The translations under genes and the position numbers were made by a program. A DNA stretch of 54,717 bases from Flavobacteriales bacterium (GTDB lineage Bacteria; Bacteroidota; Bacteroidia; Flavobacteriales_G; Salibacteraceae): positions 1-54,717 of the forward strand of contig JABMOM010000030.1 of NCBI GenBank assembly GCA_013204105.1, written 5' to 3'. Below, piece after piece: positions 34,763 to 43,494 of this stretch. Numbering within the stretch: the first letter of the stretch is position 1; every line of letters begins with the position of its first letter. The notes beneath the pieces were generated by a model that searched no databases, had not been told where the DNA came from, and was given only the letters and a program-made list of their open reading frames with translations.

Positions 34763-35092
34763 ATGAGAAGGGTAACGTTTATTCAAAGTGATCGTCAGGG
34801 TGTTTTCGACATCATCCGTCAAGTTGTGGAAGAGCACGGTTTTGATGTGCTTTATGCCGATCGCTACCACCTCGAAGTGGAGGCCATGAAAGTCGGAAGG
34901 CTAGGGAGGAAAAAACACATGAGCGTCCGGATCATCGAATTCAAGAACAATGAATTAGAGGTGAACATCGAAGTACGTAATATGGGACTGGAGATCAAAC
35001 GTAACAAGCGCAATGACTTGCTCGAAGCAAAAATTGAAAGGGCGTTAAATCTACTGATCCTAAAAGATCGAAAGAATTTTTCAGCGGCCTAG
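34763..35092 (+). CDS. Small conserved-looking protein, unknown function
   Basis: 109 residues from ATG 34763 (GTG 34754 is also possible). It is mixed alpha/beta: VTFIQSDRQGVFDIIRQVVEEHGFDVLY, then HLEVEAMKVGRLGRKKHMSVRIIEF, then NELEVNIEVRN and a basic C-terminal helix (KRNDLLEAKIERALNLLI). There is no signal peptide, membrane segment or Cys. The strand-helix-strand pattern and basic patch could suit nucleic-acid or protein binding; I do not recognise the family. Its stop overlaps the convergent ilvE stop by four bases. Confidence 0.7.
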   Translation: MRRVTFIQSDRQGVFDIIRQVVEEHGFDVLYADRYHLEVEAMKVGRLGRKKHMSVRIIEFKNNELEVNIEVRNMGLEIKRNKRNDLLEAKIERALNLLILKDRKNFSAA

Positions 35093-36153
35093 AAACGTGT
35101 GTTCCACCCGTGTAAATCCTCTTCTTGCCCCTTCTTAATCCGTAGTAATTTCTCTCCAATGCTGTTAGAAATCACTCTTCCTTCGATGGGAGGTAGTTCG
35201 TAGGTGTTTCCTTCGAATGTCAATTTTGCTACCTGAGCAGTCGTCGCGGCGGTACCAACTCCGAAGAGCTCCTTCAACTCACCTTGCTCGATGGCCTCAA
35301 TCATTTCAGCCGTGCTAATCCGGCGTTCTTCTACTTTGAATCCTTCATCTTTGGCCAAGGTAAGAAAGCTATCGCGCGTCACACCAGGAAGGATGGTAGA
35401 CGTAAGCGGCGGAGTAATCAACGTATCTCCGATTACGCACATCATATTCATGGTGCCTGCTTCTTCTAAGAACTTATGCTCCTTTGCGTCGGTCCAGATC
35501 AACTGGTCAATGCCTTGTTGTTGCGCCATTTTTGCCGGATACATTGCAGCGCCATAGTTGCCAGCAGCTTTCGCTGAACCGACACCTCCCATTGCTGCAC
35601 GCGTGTATTCGGTTTCAATTTTCAGGTGCAAGGGATTGTTGTAGTACGGCCCGACGGGTGAAGTGATGATCATGAATATGTACTCCTCCGATGGACGAAC
35701 GCCGAGCGCTGCATCCGTTGCGAAGAGAAAAGGTCGTATGTACAAAGCTGAATCTGGGTTCGAAGGCACCCAGCCACGGTCTAATCCGACCAATTGGCGC
35801 ATGCCTTCAACGAACATTTCCTTTGGAACCTGTGGCATGCACATTCTTTCGGCAGACTGATTCATGCGCTCCCAGTTGGCCCAAGGACGAAAGATGAGTG
35901 TCTCACCACCATCCGTACGAAAAGCCTTTAAGCCTTCAAAAATGGATTGACCATAATGAATCATGGAGGAGGCAGGAGAGAGGGGGATATTACCGTAAGG
36001 AAGAATGGATGTTTTGGACCATTTACCGCCACTGTAATGTGCAACCAACATGTGGTCAGAAAATACTCGTCCAAAAGGAATGTTGGCGAAATCTATCTGC
36101 GGTAGTCGTGACTCTTTCGTCTGTGTGATCTCAATGTCCAAGGTTTCAATCAT
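35089..36153 (-). CDS. ilvE: Branched-chain amino-acid aminotransferase
   Basis: 354 residues, the length of the longer (type II) class. Key segments are HYGQSIFEGLKAFR, the PLP-Lys region GGVGSAKAAGNYGAAM, and FLEEAGTMNMMCVI. PILTP-like pieces are replaced by TSTILPGVTRDSFL. It makes or degrades Leu, Ile and Val by exchange with 2-oxoglutarate. It is cytoplasmic. It lies 109 bp after the end of the bat operon on the same strand, probably as its own unit. Confidence 0.95.
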   Translation of the reverse strand: MIETLDIEITQTKESRLPQIDFANIPFGRVFSDHMLVAHYSGGKWSKTSILPYGNIPLSPASSMIHYGQSIFEGLKAFRTDGGETLIFRPWANWERMNQSAERMCMPQVPKEMFVEGMRQLVGLDRGWVPSNPDSALYIRPFLFATDAALGVRPSEEYIFMIITSPVGPYYNNPLHLKIETEYTRAAMGGVGSAKAAGNYGAAMYPAKMAQQQGIDQLIWTDAKEHKFLEEAGTMNMMCVIGDTLITPPLTSTILPGVTRDSFLTLAKDEGFKVEERRISTAEMIEAIEQGELKELFGVGTAATTAQVAKLTFEGNTYELPPIEGRVISNSIGEKLLRIKKGQEEDLHGWNTRF

Positions 36154-36262
36154 AAGCTCCTTTCATTTATGCGTCCTGCTCCATCCACTCTCTGGCGCGA
36201 AAATAGTCCATATCGGTCTAAATTCGATTAAACAGCCATGAATAGCAGGTATTCTTCGTCCG

Positions 36263-37030
36263 TTATATCTCTTCCATCGACTGACTTTGTAGCCAGCCTG
36301 AATTTCCGTCGGCTAATCGGATACGTGACCAATCTCCATCTGTGTCCATCACCTCCACTTTTATACCGCTGTGGATGACGAATTGATCCACGCCGTTTAA
36401 GCCAGGTTCACTCTTTACATTGACACTGGGTGAAAACACAATGGCTTCATGCTTGCGTGTTTCTGTTCCATTTGTTCTGCCCAGCAAGAGCACCACAATG
36501 GCTGAAGCCATAACAATACCGCCTCCCAAAAGTCCAAGCTGTTTGATTTTTGGATTCTTCGCGAGGAAAAAGAAGGTCAAAAGGGTGGCTGAAAGCGCCA
36601 GAAGCGCTAAGAACATAATCGCCCAAAATGTGCACGATAGGGAAACAGCTAGGTTGTGCCACCACTCAATAAAGAACACGCGCTCTACGGGCTCGATTTT
36701 ATCAGTGATCAGTGAATTGGTGATTTTTAGATTGTACTGAATGTCTTCGTCCATTGGATCCAGACGCAAGGCACGTTCATAGAAGAGGATCGAAGCCGGA
36801 ACATTGCCCAACTTGAAATGCGCATTGCCAAGGTTGTAAAACAACTCTTTGGAGACCATGCCATTGGTTGCAATCTCTGAATAGATCGTTTTTGCTGAAT
36901 CATATGCGCCGGCCTTGTACACTTCATTGGCTTCATGAAACAGCGCTTCGTAATGTCCTTGCCCTTTCATGCCCAGAGAAAGGCAAATCAGGATCAATAG
37001 GGGCGGTATGTACTTAAACTTAAAGCTCAT
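36263..37030 (-). CDS. batE: BatE: TPR and SH3-type aerotolerance protein
   Basis: 255 residues from ATG 37030, which overlaps the batD stop by 11 bp; an upstream codon inside batD is rejected. The signal peptide is LLILICLSLGMKGQ. TPR repeats lie at ~25-95 (LFYNLGNAHFKLGNVPASILFYERALRLDP). Two membrane helices follow at ~120-165, and a bacterial SH3-like end comes last (VNVKSEPGLNGVDQFVIHSGIKVEVMDTDGDWSRIRLADGNSGWL). It is the last gene of the Bat operon; BatE is thought to help an envelope complex that withstands oxidative stress. Confidence 0.88.
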   Translation of the reverse strand: MSFKFKYIPPLLILICLSLGMKGQGHYEALFHEANEVYKAGAYDSAKTIYSEIATNGMVSKELFYNLGNAHFKLGNVPASILFYERALRLDPMDEDIQYNLKITNSLITDKIEPVERVFFIEWWHNLAVSLSCTFWAIMFLALLALSATLLTFFFLAKNPKIKQLGLLGGGIVMASAIVVLLLGRTNGTETRKHEAIVFSPSVNVKSEPGLNGVDQFVIHSGIKVEVMDTDGDWSRIRLADGNSGWLQSQSMEEI

Positions 37031-38837
37031 CTTCCAATGCCTCAATGATGTTGGCGCTCGCATTGAGCATTTCTTGTTTACCCCGCACTATGCCGGGCGC
37101 GAACCGAACCATTTCACACTCGTCAAGCGCTTTCTTTAGATCTGATTGAACTACATCTGCAACTGCCCGTGCTCTTAGTTCTTCTTCGATGCGTTCTCGA
37201 TTCAATGCACTTCGCGGAATCGCTAATTTGTCAGAGATGTATCCGAATAACGCGGATGATATTGCTTCGTAGAAGGCGGCGTCTTCTCCCGTAACAAGTT
37301 TGCGCGCTTGTGCAAGATGTTTCTTCGCTAAACCCTTCGCACGTCTGCTTTTCAATGATGTAGTATCGTTTTGTTGAGCCCGGTAGAAGCTCACTCCGAA
37401 GAGCGCTGCTCCCATGCCGGCAAAAGGCAGCACCATGAGGATGTAAAAGAGAGTAGAGCTGCAGAAACGTTCTTCACTGCGTTTAAGGATTGGGTCATCG
37501 GTATGGATGTAGCGAATGTCTTTGCCAATGATCTGAACGTCTTCTTTTTTGGGTGCAACGTATGCGATTCCAGACTCGTTTTCTCCTTCGGTTTGCGCAA
37601 TACGTAATTTGAGGGGGTCGGCGGTCAAACGCTTGTACGCGTTTGCCGCTGGATCGAAGTATGAAAAGGTGATCGGCTTCAAAGTATATTCCCCTGCGAA
37701 ACGGGGGATGATGACGTATTCATACGACTTACTGCCGCGAGAGCCGGCTGCCGAAGGGGTCACATTGTTCTTCACCTTGGGGTCGTAACTTTCAAAATCG
37801 GAGGGAAACTCAACCGTAGGCGGAGAGATCAACTCTAAATTGCCATTACCCGCTACTTCTATCGTTACATTGATGGCTTCGTTGATGCTGACTTCATTGT
37901 GGTCGGCATTCACCTTAAGTGTGAAATTCCCTACCGCCCCTGTAAAATCTCCAGGTTGATCAGCGCGTGGCAGGGCTTTAACGTTCACCTTTTCGGGATT
38001 GCTGCTAATGTTGATCTTGGCATTTTTATAATTGCCAAACACTTGATCAAATAAGCTGCGTGCCCTGCGTTCCTGACGAACGCGGATCACCATTTCGCTT
38101 TCCAAGGAAGGGATTTCCAGGCTCCCTGATTTTTGGGGTGTCAGTAGGGTTTGCTTCAGCGTGTGCACCTGAAACTGCTTACCATTTATCACCTCAGTAG
38201 TCACATTTGCATTTCCGTCGAGTTTAAGATCTTCAGCGTAAAAGCCATTGAATACCAGATTGTTAAAGCCGTAATCGAGGACATTTACGTTGAGGTACAG
38301 CTTATAAGAAGCTAAGAGTTGCTCACCCACAAAGACATCCTTTTTATTCACGAAGAGCTTCATGAATATGTTTGCGCTTATCTCATCGCTGAGTTGTTCT
38401 TCATTGCCACCCTGAACATCGGGCCTAGAAGGATTACGGGGGTTCTGCGAGGGGTTTGCAGGCGCTGTTCTGGCTTGTGCCCTTCCTACAGTGATGGGGA
38501 TGGGATCCGTTTTTAATTCTTTGCCATCCACTTGAATAGAGGCGGCGCCAATTTCAAAAGCACCTATTCCGACCGCTCGAAGCATGTATGAATAGGATAC
38601 ACTGCTTGAGAAACTGCCATTAACCCATTGCATGTTGGACGCTTTATTCGGTCCTGAAAGCAACATGAAATCAGCCAAGGGCGGGGGACTAAATTTTGAA
38701 CCATCTCCCTGGAGTTCAAACACTAATTGAAAATTCTCACCGAGTGAAAGCTCCGTTTTATTGACGCGAGCGACAAATGTCTGCGCCAGCAGTGACGCGG
38801 ATAAGAGGACCAACGATATGGTGTGGAGCAATCTCAC
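37020..38837 (-). CDS. batD: BatD oxygen-tolerance protein
   Basis: 605 residues. The signal peptide is LLHTISLVLLSASLLAQ. A long periplasmic part of repeated beta sandwiches carries the BatD pattern (SLGENFQLVFELQGDG, then LDYGFNNLVFNGFY, then TLKVNADHNEVSINEAINVTIE). It is followed by a membrane helix at ~466-488 (FYILMVLPFAGMGAALFGV) and a helical cytoplasmic tail. It belongs to the Bat complex of Bacteroidota. Its start overlaps the batC stop by four bases (ATGA), giving translational coupling. Confidence 0.9.
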   Translation of the reverse strand: MRLLHTISLVLLSASLLAQTFVARVNKTELSLGENFQLVFELQGDGSKFSPPPLADFMLLSGPNKASNMQWVNGSFSSSVSYSYMLRAVGIGAFEIGAASIQVDGKELKTDPIPITVGRAQARTAPANPSQNPRNPSRPDVQGGNEEQLSDEISANIFMKLFVNKKDVFVGEQLLASYKLYLNVNVLDYGFNNLVFNGFYAEDLKLDGNANVTTEVINGKQFQVHTLKQTLLTPQKSGSLEIPSLESEMVIRVRQERRARSLFDQVFGNYKNAKINISSNPEKVNVKALPRADQPGDFTGAVGNFTLKVNADHNEVSINEAINVTIEVAGNGNLELISPPTVEFPSDFESYDPKVKNNVTPSAAGSRGSKSYEYVIIPRFAGEYTLKPITFSYFDPAANAYKRLTADPLKLRIAQTEGENESGIAYVAPKKEDVQIIGKDIRYIHTDDPILKRSEERFCSSTLFYILMVLPFAGMGAALFGVSFYRAQQNDTTSLKSRRAKGLAKKHLAQARKLVTGEDAAFYEAISSALFGYISDKLAIPRSALNRERIEEELRARAVADVVQSDLKKALDECEMVRFAPGIVRGKQEMLNASANIIEALEDEL

Positions 38838-39595
38838 CAGTCCTTTTCAATCTTCTTATCGGATCCCTTTTGCTTGCGCATTTGCATCAGGGTTTTTTCG
38901 TCTTCATTGCGAGCAGCCTCTAGCAACTGCTCCGCTTCACGTGGCGAAATCTCGATGGGTCGTTTGGGTTCTCCTTCTTGCCCTTCTTTTTTCTCTTCAT
39001 CAGAAGCGTCTTTTTCTTTTGGCTCCTCTCCCTTGTCTTCTTTCTCTTGCTCGTCCTGACCGTCTTTCTTTTCTTCGTCTTTTTGCTGATCTTTCTTATC
39101 CTGCTGCTCTTGCTGCTCCTGGTTGTCTTGATTTTGATCCTGTCCCTGCTCCTGCTCCTGCTCCTGCTTTTCTTGCTGCTGCTTCATGCGCTGGGCAAAG
39201 GCCAGGTTGTAGCGGGTTTCATCATCTACAGGGTTGGTGCGTAAGGCACTTTTATATGCGTCGATGGCCTCGTCGATCTTTTGGCTTTGCAAGTAGGTAT
39301 TGCCCAAATTATGTAAGGCTTTCGCCTTTTTGACCGGATCGATTTCCGTCTCTGCAGCTTGCTGGTATTGAGCAATGGCATTTTCCACGTCTTGCTTGCG
39401 ATAATAAGTGTTGCCCAAGTTGAACGTGCCTTCAAATTGATTGGGAGCGTCGCTTAAGGAGCGCTGATACAACTGTTGCGCTTGGTCCATGTCGCCGTCC
39501 ATGTAGGCTTTGTTTCCGTCATACAAGTCAAGCTTTCCCTGGGCCATGGTAGTGCCGGTGATAAGTATGAGCGCTATGGAGAGTAAGCTTTTCAT
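38834..39595 (-). CDS. batC: BatC: TPR protein with charged low-complexity tail
   Basis: 253 residues from ATG 39595, with a signal peptide (SLLSIALILITGTTMAQ). ATG 39604, overlapping the batB TAA as TAATG, is an equal alternative. Three to four TPR repeats lie at ~20-130 (FEGTFNLGNTYYRKQDVENAIAQYQ). A 100-residue Gln/Glu/Lys/Asp-rich tail follows. The tail is low-complexity, so large antisense frames over it are shadows. TPR parts likely hold the Bat complex together. Confidence 0.88.
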   Translation of the reverse strand: MKSLLSIALILITGTTMAQGKLDLYDGNKAYMDGDMDQAQQLYQRSLSDAPNQFEGTFNLGNTYYRKQDVENAIAQYQQAAETEIDPVKKAKALHNLGNTYLQSQKIDEAIDAYKSALRTNPVDDETRYNLAFAQRMKQQQEKQEQEQEQGQDQNQDNQEQQEQQDKKDQQKDEEKKDGQDEQEKEDKGEEPKEKDASDEEKKEGQEGEPKRPIEISPREAEQLLEAARNEDEKTLMQMRKQKGSDKKIEKDW

Positions 39596-39603
39596 GTCGT
39601 GCA

Positions 39604-40629
39604 TTACGAAGCAAACAGTTTTTCCCACCAGGGTGTGCGGGTGTTTGGAATAATTAACTCGATAATCAGTAACAACAGCGCTGGCAAAAGCAGGTATTGG
39701 AATCGGTCCTCGTAGTCTGTGTATACCCGTGTTCCAATCTCCACCTTTTCCATTCGTTCTACTTCGTCAAAAATGAATCGCATACCACTCTCGCCGTTTG
39801 ATGCGCGTACAAAGACACCGTCGCTGGCATTGGCGATCTCTGCTAACATCTGTTCATCCAACTTGGTGACAACCGTGTTTCCTTCTTTGCTTTTCTTGAA
39901 GCCCACCCGTTTTCCTCCTTGATAGATGGGGATGGGTGCACCCTCAGCGGATCCCATACCGATGGAGTGGATCACAACGCCTTGAGCCGCAGCTTCTTCA
40001 GCAGCTTTTAATGAAGATTCTTCGTGGTTTTCTCCATCTGAAATAACAACGATTGCCTTTGATGTAGGGCTGTCGAAATCAAAGGATCGCATGCACAGAT
40101 CGATGGCGTTGCCGATGTCCGTTCCTTGGGTGGTGATCAATTCTGTCTCGATGTTGCGGAGGAATAGTTTGGCAGCTGAATAATCCGTGGTTATCGGGAG
40201 CTGCACAAATGCCTCTCCTGCAAATACTACAATGCCAATGCGATCGCTTTTGAGGTATCCGAGCAATTCTTCCATGCTACGTTTTGAGCGCTTTAAACGA
40301 TTTGGGCTCAGGTCCTCCGCGAGCATGCTGTTGGAGATGTCAAGTGCGATCATGAGGTCGATGCCTTTTCGCTTTACTTCCTCTGTCTTTGAACCAAATT
40401 GTGGATTAGCAATACCAAGGATCAGGGTTGCAAAAGCCAAGGTGTAAACCGATAACTTCAGCCAGGCCTTAGCCGAGCTTGCCATCGGAATGAGACGAGA
40501 TCTGAGGTCTTTATCAATGATGGTGGCAAGTTTTTTCTTTCGCACTTGCGTGATCCAGAACTGAAGGATCCAAAGGAATGGGATCAGCAGCAGCAGGTAC
40601 AACAGGTATGGGTGCTCAAACCTAAACAT
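39604..40629 (-). CDS. batB: BatB: membrane-bound VWA-domain protein
   Basis: 341 residues. An N-terminal membrane helix (LLYLLLLIPFLWILQFWI) precedes a second helix at ~57-76. The VWA domain (~90-280) has an intact metal site, the D-x-S-x-S of ALDISNSMLAEDL, followed by the TTDYS region and the VISDGENHEE Asp. A C-terminal helix (LLLPALLLLIIELII) ends the protein. The MIDAS suggests divalent-metal-dependent protein binding. Its start overlaps batA by eight bases. Confidence 0.92.
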   Translation of the reverse strand: MFRFEHPYLLYLLLLIPFLWILQFWITQVRKKKLATIIDKDLRSRLIPMASSAKAWLKLSVYTLAFATLILGIANPQFGSKTEEVKRKGIDLMIALDISNSMLAEDLSPNRLKRSKRSMEELLGYLKSDRIGIVVFAGEAFVQLPITTDYSAAKLFLRNIETELITTQGTDIGNAIDLCMRSFDFDSPTSKAIVVISDGENHEESSLKAAEEAAAQGVVIHSIGMGSAEGAPIPIYQGGKRVGFKKSKEGNTVVTKLDEQMLAEIANASDGVFVRASNGESGMRFIFDEVERMEKVEIGTRVYTDYEDRFQYLLLPALLLLIIELIIPNTRTPWWEKLFAS

Positions 40630-41623
40630 CTACGAGGGCACTCTTTAACAAGGTTCTACGGAGTATGAGTTCTAGGAGCAGGAGTCCCAACGCAAGCAAT
40701 GCCAGCGGGAAGTACTCCTCGTATTTTTTTTCGTATTGCGTTTCCTCGATGACGGTCTTTTCCATCAGGTCGATCTCCGCATAGATGCTCGCGAGCGATT
40801 CGTTGTCGGTGGCCCGGAAGTACTTTCCACCGGTGATCTCCGCGATCTCTTCTAAGGTTTCTTCATCGATGTCTACGTCCATCATTTGATATCGTCGGCG
40901 TCCGAACATGTCTGAAACGGGCATCGGCGCTTGTCCTTTCGTACCGACGCCAATCGTGTAGACCTTTACGCCAAATGTGGCCGCAATTTCTGCTGCCGTG
41001 AGCGGAGGGATAGACCCCACATTGTTTTCGCCATCGGTGAGTAAGATGATTACTTTACTCTTCGCGTCACTTTCCTTTAATCGATTCACCGCATTCGCCA
41101 ATCCCATTCCAATTGCAGTCCCATCCTTGATCATGCCATTTTCTAGTTCTTCAAATAGGTTGATCAGCTTCTCATGATCCGTAGTCAGCGGACATTGCGT
41201 AAAACTTTCCCCACTGTACACCACCAAACCAATGCGGTCGTTGGGTCTGCTTTGGATGAATTCGGATGCGACTTCTTTGGATGCCTCAAGCCGGTCTGGC
41301 TCAAAGTCACGTGCCAACATACTGCCTGAGATGTCCATGGCAATGACGATGTCGATGCCTTCCGTTTTCACGTCTTGCCAGCTCGAACTGCTTTGCGGTC
41401 GAGCCAAAGCGACGATCAATGCTGATAGCGCAAGTACGCGTAGCGCAAACAAGAGATGGACTAAGTGGGGTTTGAAACCGGTATTGTTTCCAACGAATTG
41501 GGCCGTAGAGTAGCCCATTACAGGCTGTCGTTTCCAATACCGAAAGACATACCAGAGGATCAGAGCGGGTACAAGCGCAAAGAGCCAGAAGAACTCAATA
41601 TGTGCGAACTCCCAATCAGCCAT
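40622..41623 (-). CDS. batA: BatA: membrane-bound VWA-domain protein
   Basis: 333 residues, a close paralogue of BatB. Two N-terminal helices (~10-28 and ~58-76) come first. The VWA metal site is MDISGSMLARDFEPDR, with TTDHEKL and LTDGENNVGS. The C-terminal helix is LALLALGLLLLELIL. It overlaps the preceding gene (41616-42575) by eight bases and batB by eight, so the whole set is read as one mRNA. BatA and BatB probably form a heteromeric inner-membrane platform. Confidence 0.92.
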   Translation of the reverse strand: MADWEFAHIEFFWLFALVPALILWYVFRYWKRQPVMGYSTAQFVGNNTGFKPHLVHLLFALRVLALSALIVALARPQSSSSWQDVKTEGIDIVIAMDISGSMLARDFEPDRLEASKEVASEFIQSRPNDRIGLVVYSGESFTQCPLTTDHEKLINLFEELENGMIKDGTAIGMGLANAVNRLKESDAKSKVIILLTDGENNVGSIPPLTAAEIAATFGVKVYTIGVGTKGQAPMPVSDMFGRRRYQMMDVDIDEETLEEIAEITGGKYFRATDNESLASIYAEIDLMEKTVIEETQYEKKYEEYFPLALLALGLLLLELILRRTLLKSALVDV

Positions 41624-42575
41624 TGCCTTCGTCTGTGTTTTCCAATGGAGTATCCTTCTCTTGAGGAATGAACGCTTTTACAAAACGGTTAACGGTTATA
41701 AAATGGCCTTCATTCTCCTGGCCAACTGGTTTTTCCTTTGCAAACTTGACCAGGTCAGCAAGGAAGAGCAATCGTTGGATGGTTGTACGTTCTTCATCAC
41801 TGAAATCTGGAAAACGTTTCATGGCCGTGACGATTTCATCCGTGGTCTGCTCCAAAGCTGGGATGGCGAAGCGCAGCTCGATAAACTCCCTGAGGATGTC
41901 TGTAAGTTCTGAATAGTATTCTTTGATTTTTCCTTGCTGCCAAAGTTCTTCCTTCCGCATGTGCTCCAATCGTTCTAAAGCAATCTCATGGGCAGGTCGC
42001 GTAGGAACGACAATCTTCTTTTCAACTACCTCTTTCTCCTTGGAGAGCAATAGCGCAAGCCATGTGATCAATGCAGCCACAAGAATGCCGATGGCAAACC
42101 AATGCCAATTTTTCTCAAACCATTCCTTCCAAGCAAACGGAACTTGCTCGATATCCTTGATGTCAATCATGCCCTGAGCAGTATCGATCTTGACGGTTTG
42201 TACGCTTACGAGGAATGGCTCGGACGCAATAGGGGATCCATTCACTTGTCCAATCAGAGGCTCAACGGGAAAGTAGCCAGAATCAAAGCTGGTGATGACA
42301 AAGGACTGCCGAAGGATCTTTTGATCGAGCTGTGGGCCTTCGTACGTCGTGTCCACTTTGGAGCGGGACAACACTTCAACCTCTCTACGCAAAGTGTCTC
42401 CTATGGCTGGAAGAAGCGCGGTGTCTGAACTCGCTGAGCGCAACTCGAGGGTCATTTGAATCTGTTCGCCGATCAAGATCTCTTCGCGATCTGTGCTTAC
42501 CCTCAAGGAGCGTTCTTGCGCCCAACCCGTGCAAGCAACGAGGGCCAAAAGGATGGATGTCAGTAGGTTTCTCAT
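41616..42575 (-). CDS. Bat-operon BatD-like membrane protein
   Basis: 319 residues. A signal peptide (LLTSILLALVACTGWAQ) is followed by one beta-sandwich domain similar in layout to BatD's first domain (DREEILIGEQIQMTLELRS, then FVITSFDSGYFPVEPL). A membrane helix at ~155-175 (FAIGILVAALITWLALLL) precedes a helical tail (PAHEIALERLEHMRKEELWQQGKIKEYYSELTDIL). It sits between DUF58 and batA, the position where many Bacteroidota have this extra gene. Its start overlaps the DUF58 stop by four bases. It is likely a shortened BatD relative in the same complex. Confidence 0.82.
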   Translation of the reverse strand: MRNLLTSILLALVACTGWAQERSLRVSTDREEILIGEQIQMTLELRSASSDTALLPAIGDTLRREVEVLSRSKVDTTYEGPQLDQKILRQSFVITSFDSGYFPVEPLIGQVNGSPIASEPFLVSVQTVKIDTAQGMIDIKDIEQVPFAWKEWFEKNWHWFAIGILVAALITWLALLLSKEKEVVEKKIVVPTRPAHEIALERLEHMRKEELWQQGKIKEYYSELTDILREFIELRFAIPALEQTTDEIVTAMKRFPDFSDEERTTIQRLLFLADLVKFAKEKPVGQENEGHFITVNRFVKAFIPQEKDTPLENTDEGNG

Positions 42576-43447
42576 TTCCGAGACCCCCGCATTTTAAAGA
42601 GCTTCATCAACGGCTGCACATAATTCTGATTCGTGTACAGTTCCACGAAATCAATACCACTCTTACGCAACAGTTCTGTTGTTTCACTCAGTTTTTGTTG
42701 CCTGTTCTTTCTATAATTCGCGCGCACTTCACGGCTTGAAGTGTCGAGCCAAAATGTCTTTCCAGTCTCAAAATCTTGCATGGGGACCAATCCGAGGTCG
42801 GGAAGGTCATCTTCTGCCACATCCTTCGTCAATAGGGCGACAAGGTCGTGGCGTTGCTTGGCAATGCGGAGTGGTTTCTCGTATGCTTCGTCCAGCATGT
42901 CTGAGATGAGGAATGCAATGCTGCGTTTTTTCGTCACGTTGTTGAAAAAGCGAAGGGCTTCTTGAAGATTGGTTCCTTTTCCAATGGGTTCAAAATCGAT
43001 CAACTCTCGAATGATGCGCAGGATGTGCGTCTTTCCTTTCTTGGGGGGGATGAATTTTTCGACGTGGTCGCTGAAGAGGATGACACCGATTTTATCGTTG
43101 TTCTGTACGGCTGAAAATGCCAGAACGGCCGAGACCTCCGTGATCAGTTCTCGTTTGAGCATCTTCTTGGATCCAAAATTCTCTGAGGCACTGACATCTA
43201 TGATCAACATCATGGTGATCTCCCGTTCTTCTTCAAATACCTTCACATATGGGTGATTGAGCCGTGCGGTGACGTTCCAGTCGATGCTTCGTATGGGGTC
43301 ACCGGGCATGTATTCGCGCACTTCGCTGAATGCCATGCCACGTCCTTTGAAGGCAGAGTGATACTCACCGGAGAATATCTGATTGCTCAGACCCCGGGTC
43401 TTGATCTCAATTTTTCTAACCTTTTTTAGTAGTTCTGACGTTTCCAT
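42572..43447 (-). CDS. DUF58 (VWA-like) protein of the Bat operon
   Basis: 291 residues without a signal peptide or membrane helix. It shows the DUF58 signature: IKTRGLSNQIFSGEYHSAFKGRGMAFSEVREY, then PGDPIRSIDWNVTARLNHPYVKVFEEERE. A VWA-like core has DVSASENFGS, keeping the D-x-S-x-S metal site. It is cytoplasmic and is the usual partner of the MoxR ATPase, encoded 47 bp upstream. Confidence 0.93.
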   Translation of the reverse strand: METSELLKKVRKIEIKTRGLSNQIFSGEYHSAFKGRGMAFSEVREYMPGDPIRSIDWNVTARLNHPYVKVFEEEREITMMLIIDVSASENFGSKKMLKRELITEVSAVLAFSAVQNNDKIGVILFSDHVEKFIPPKKGKTHILRIIRELIDFEPIGKGTNLQEALRFFNNVTKKRSIAFLISDMLDEAYEKPLRIAKQRHDLVALLTKDVAEDDLPDLGLVPMQDFETGKTFWLDTSSREVRANYRKNRQQKLSETTELLRKSGIDFVELYTNQNYVQPLMKLFKMRGSRK

Positions 43448-43494
43448 TCGATCGCTTGAGTGTGATAGGGTTACACAAGTTTGGCAGGCCTAGC

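Noticed and set aside
38761-39333. 190-codon plus-strand frame over batC
   Set aside because: It arises from the antisense of the Gln/Glu/Lys-rich BatC tail, giving Ser/Leu/Pro runs; it is not a gene.
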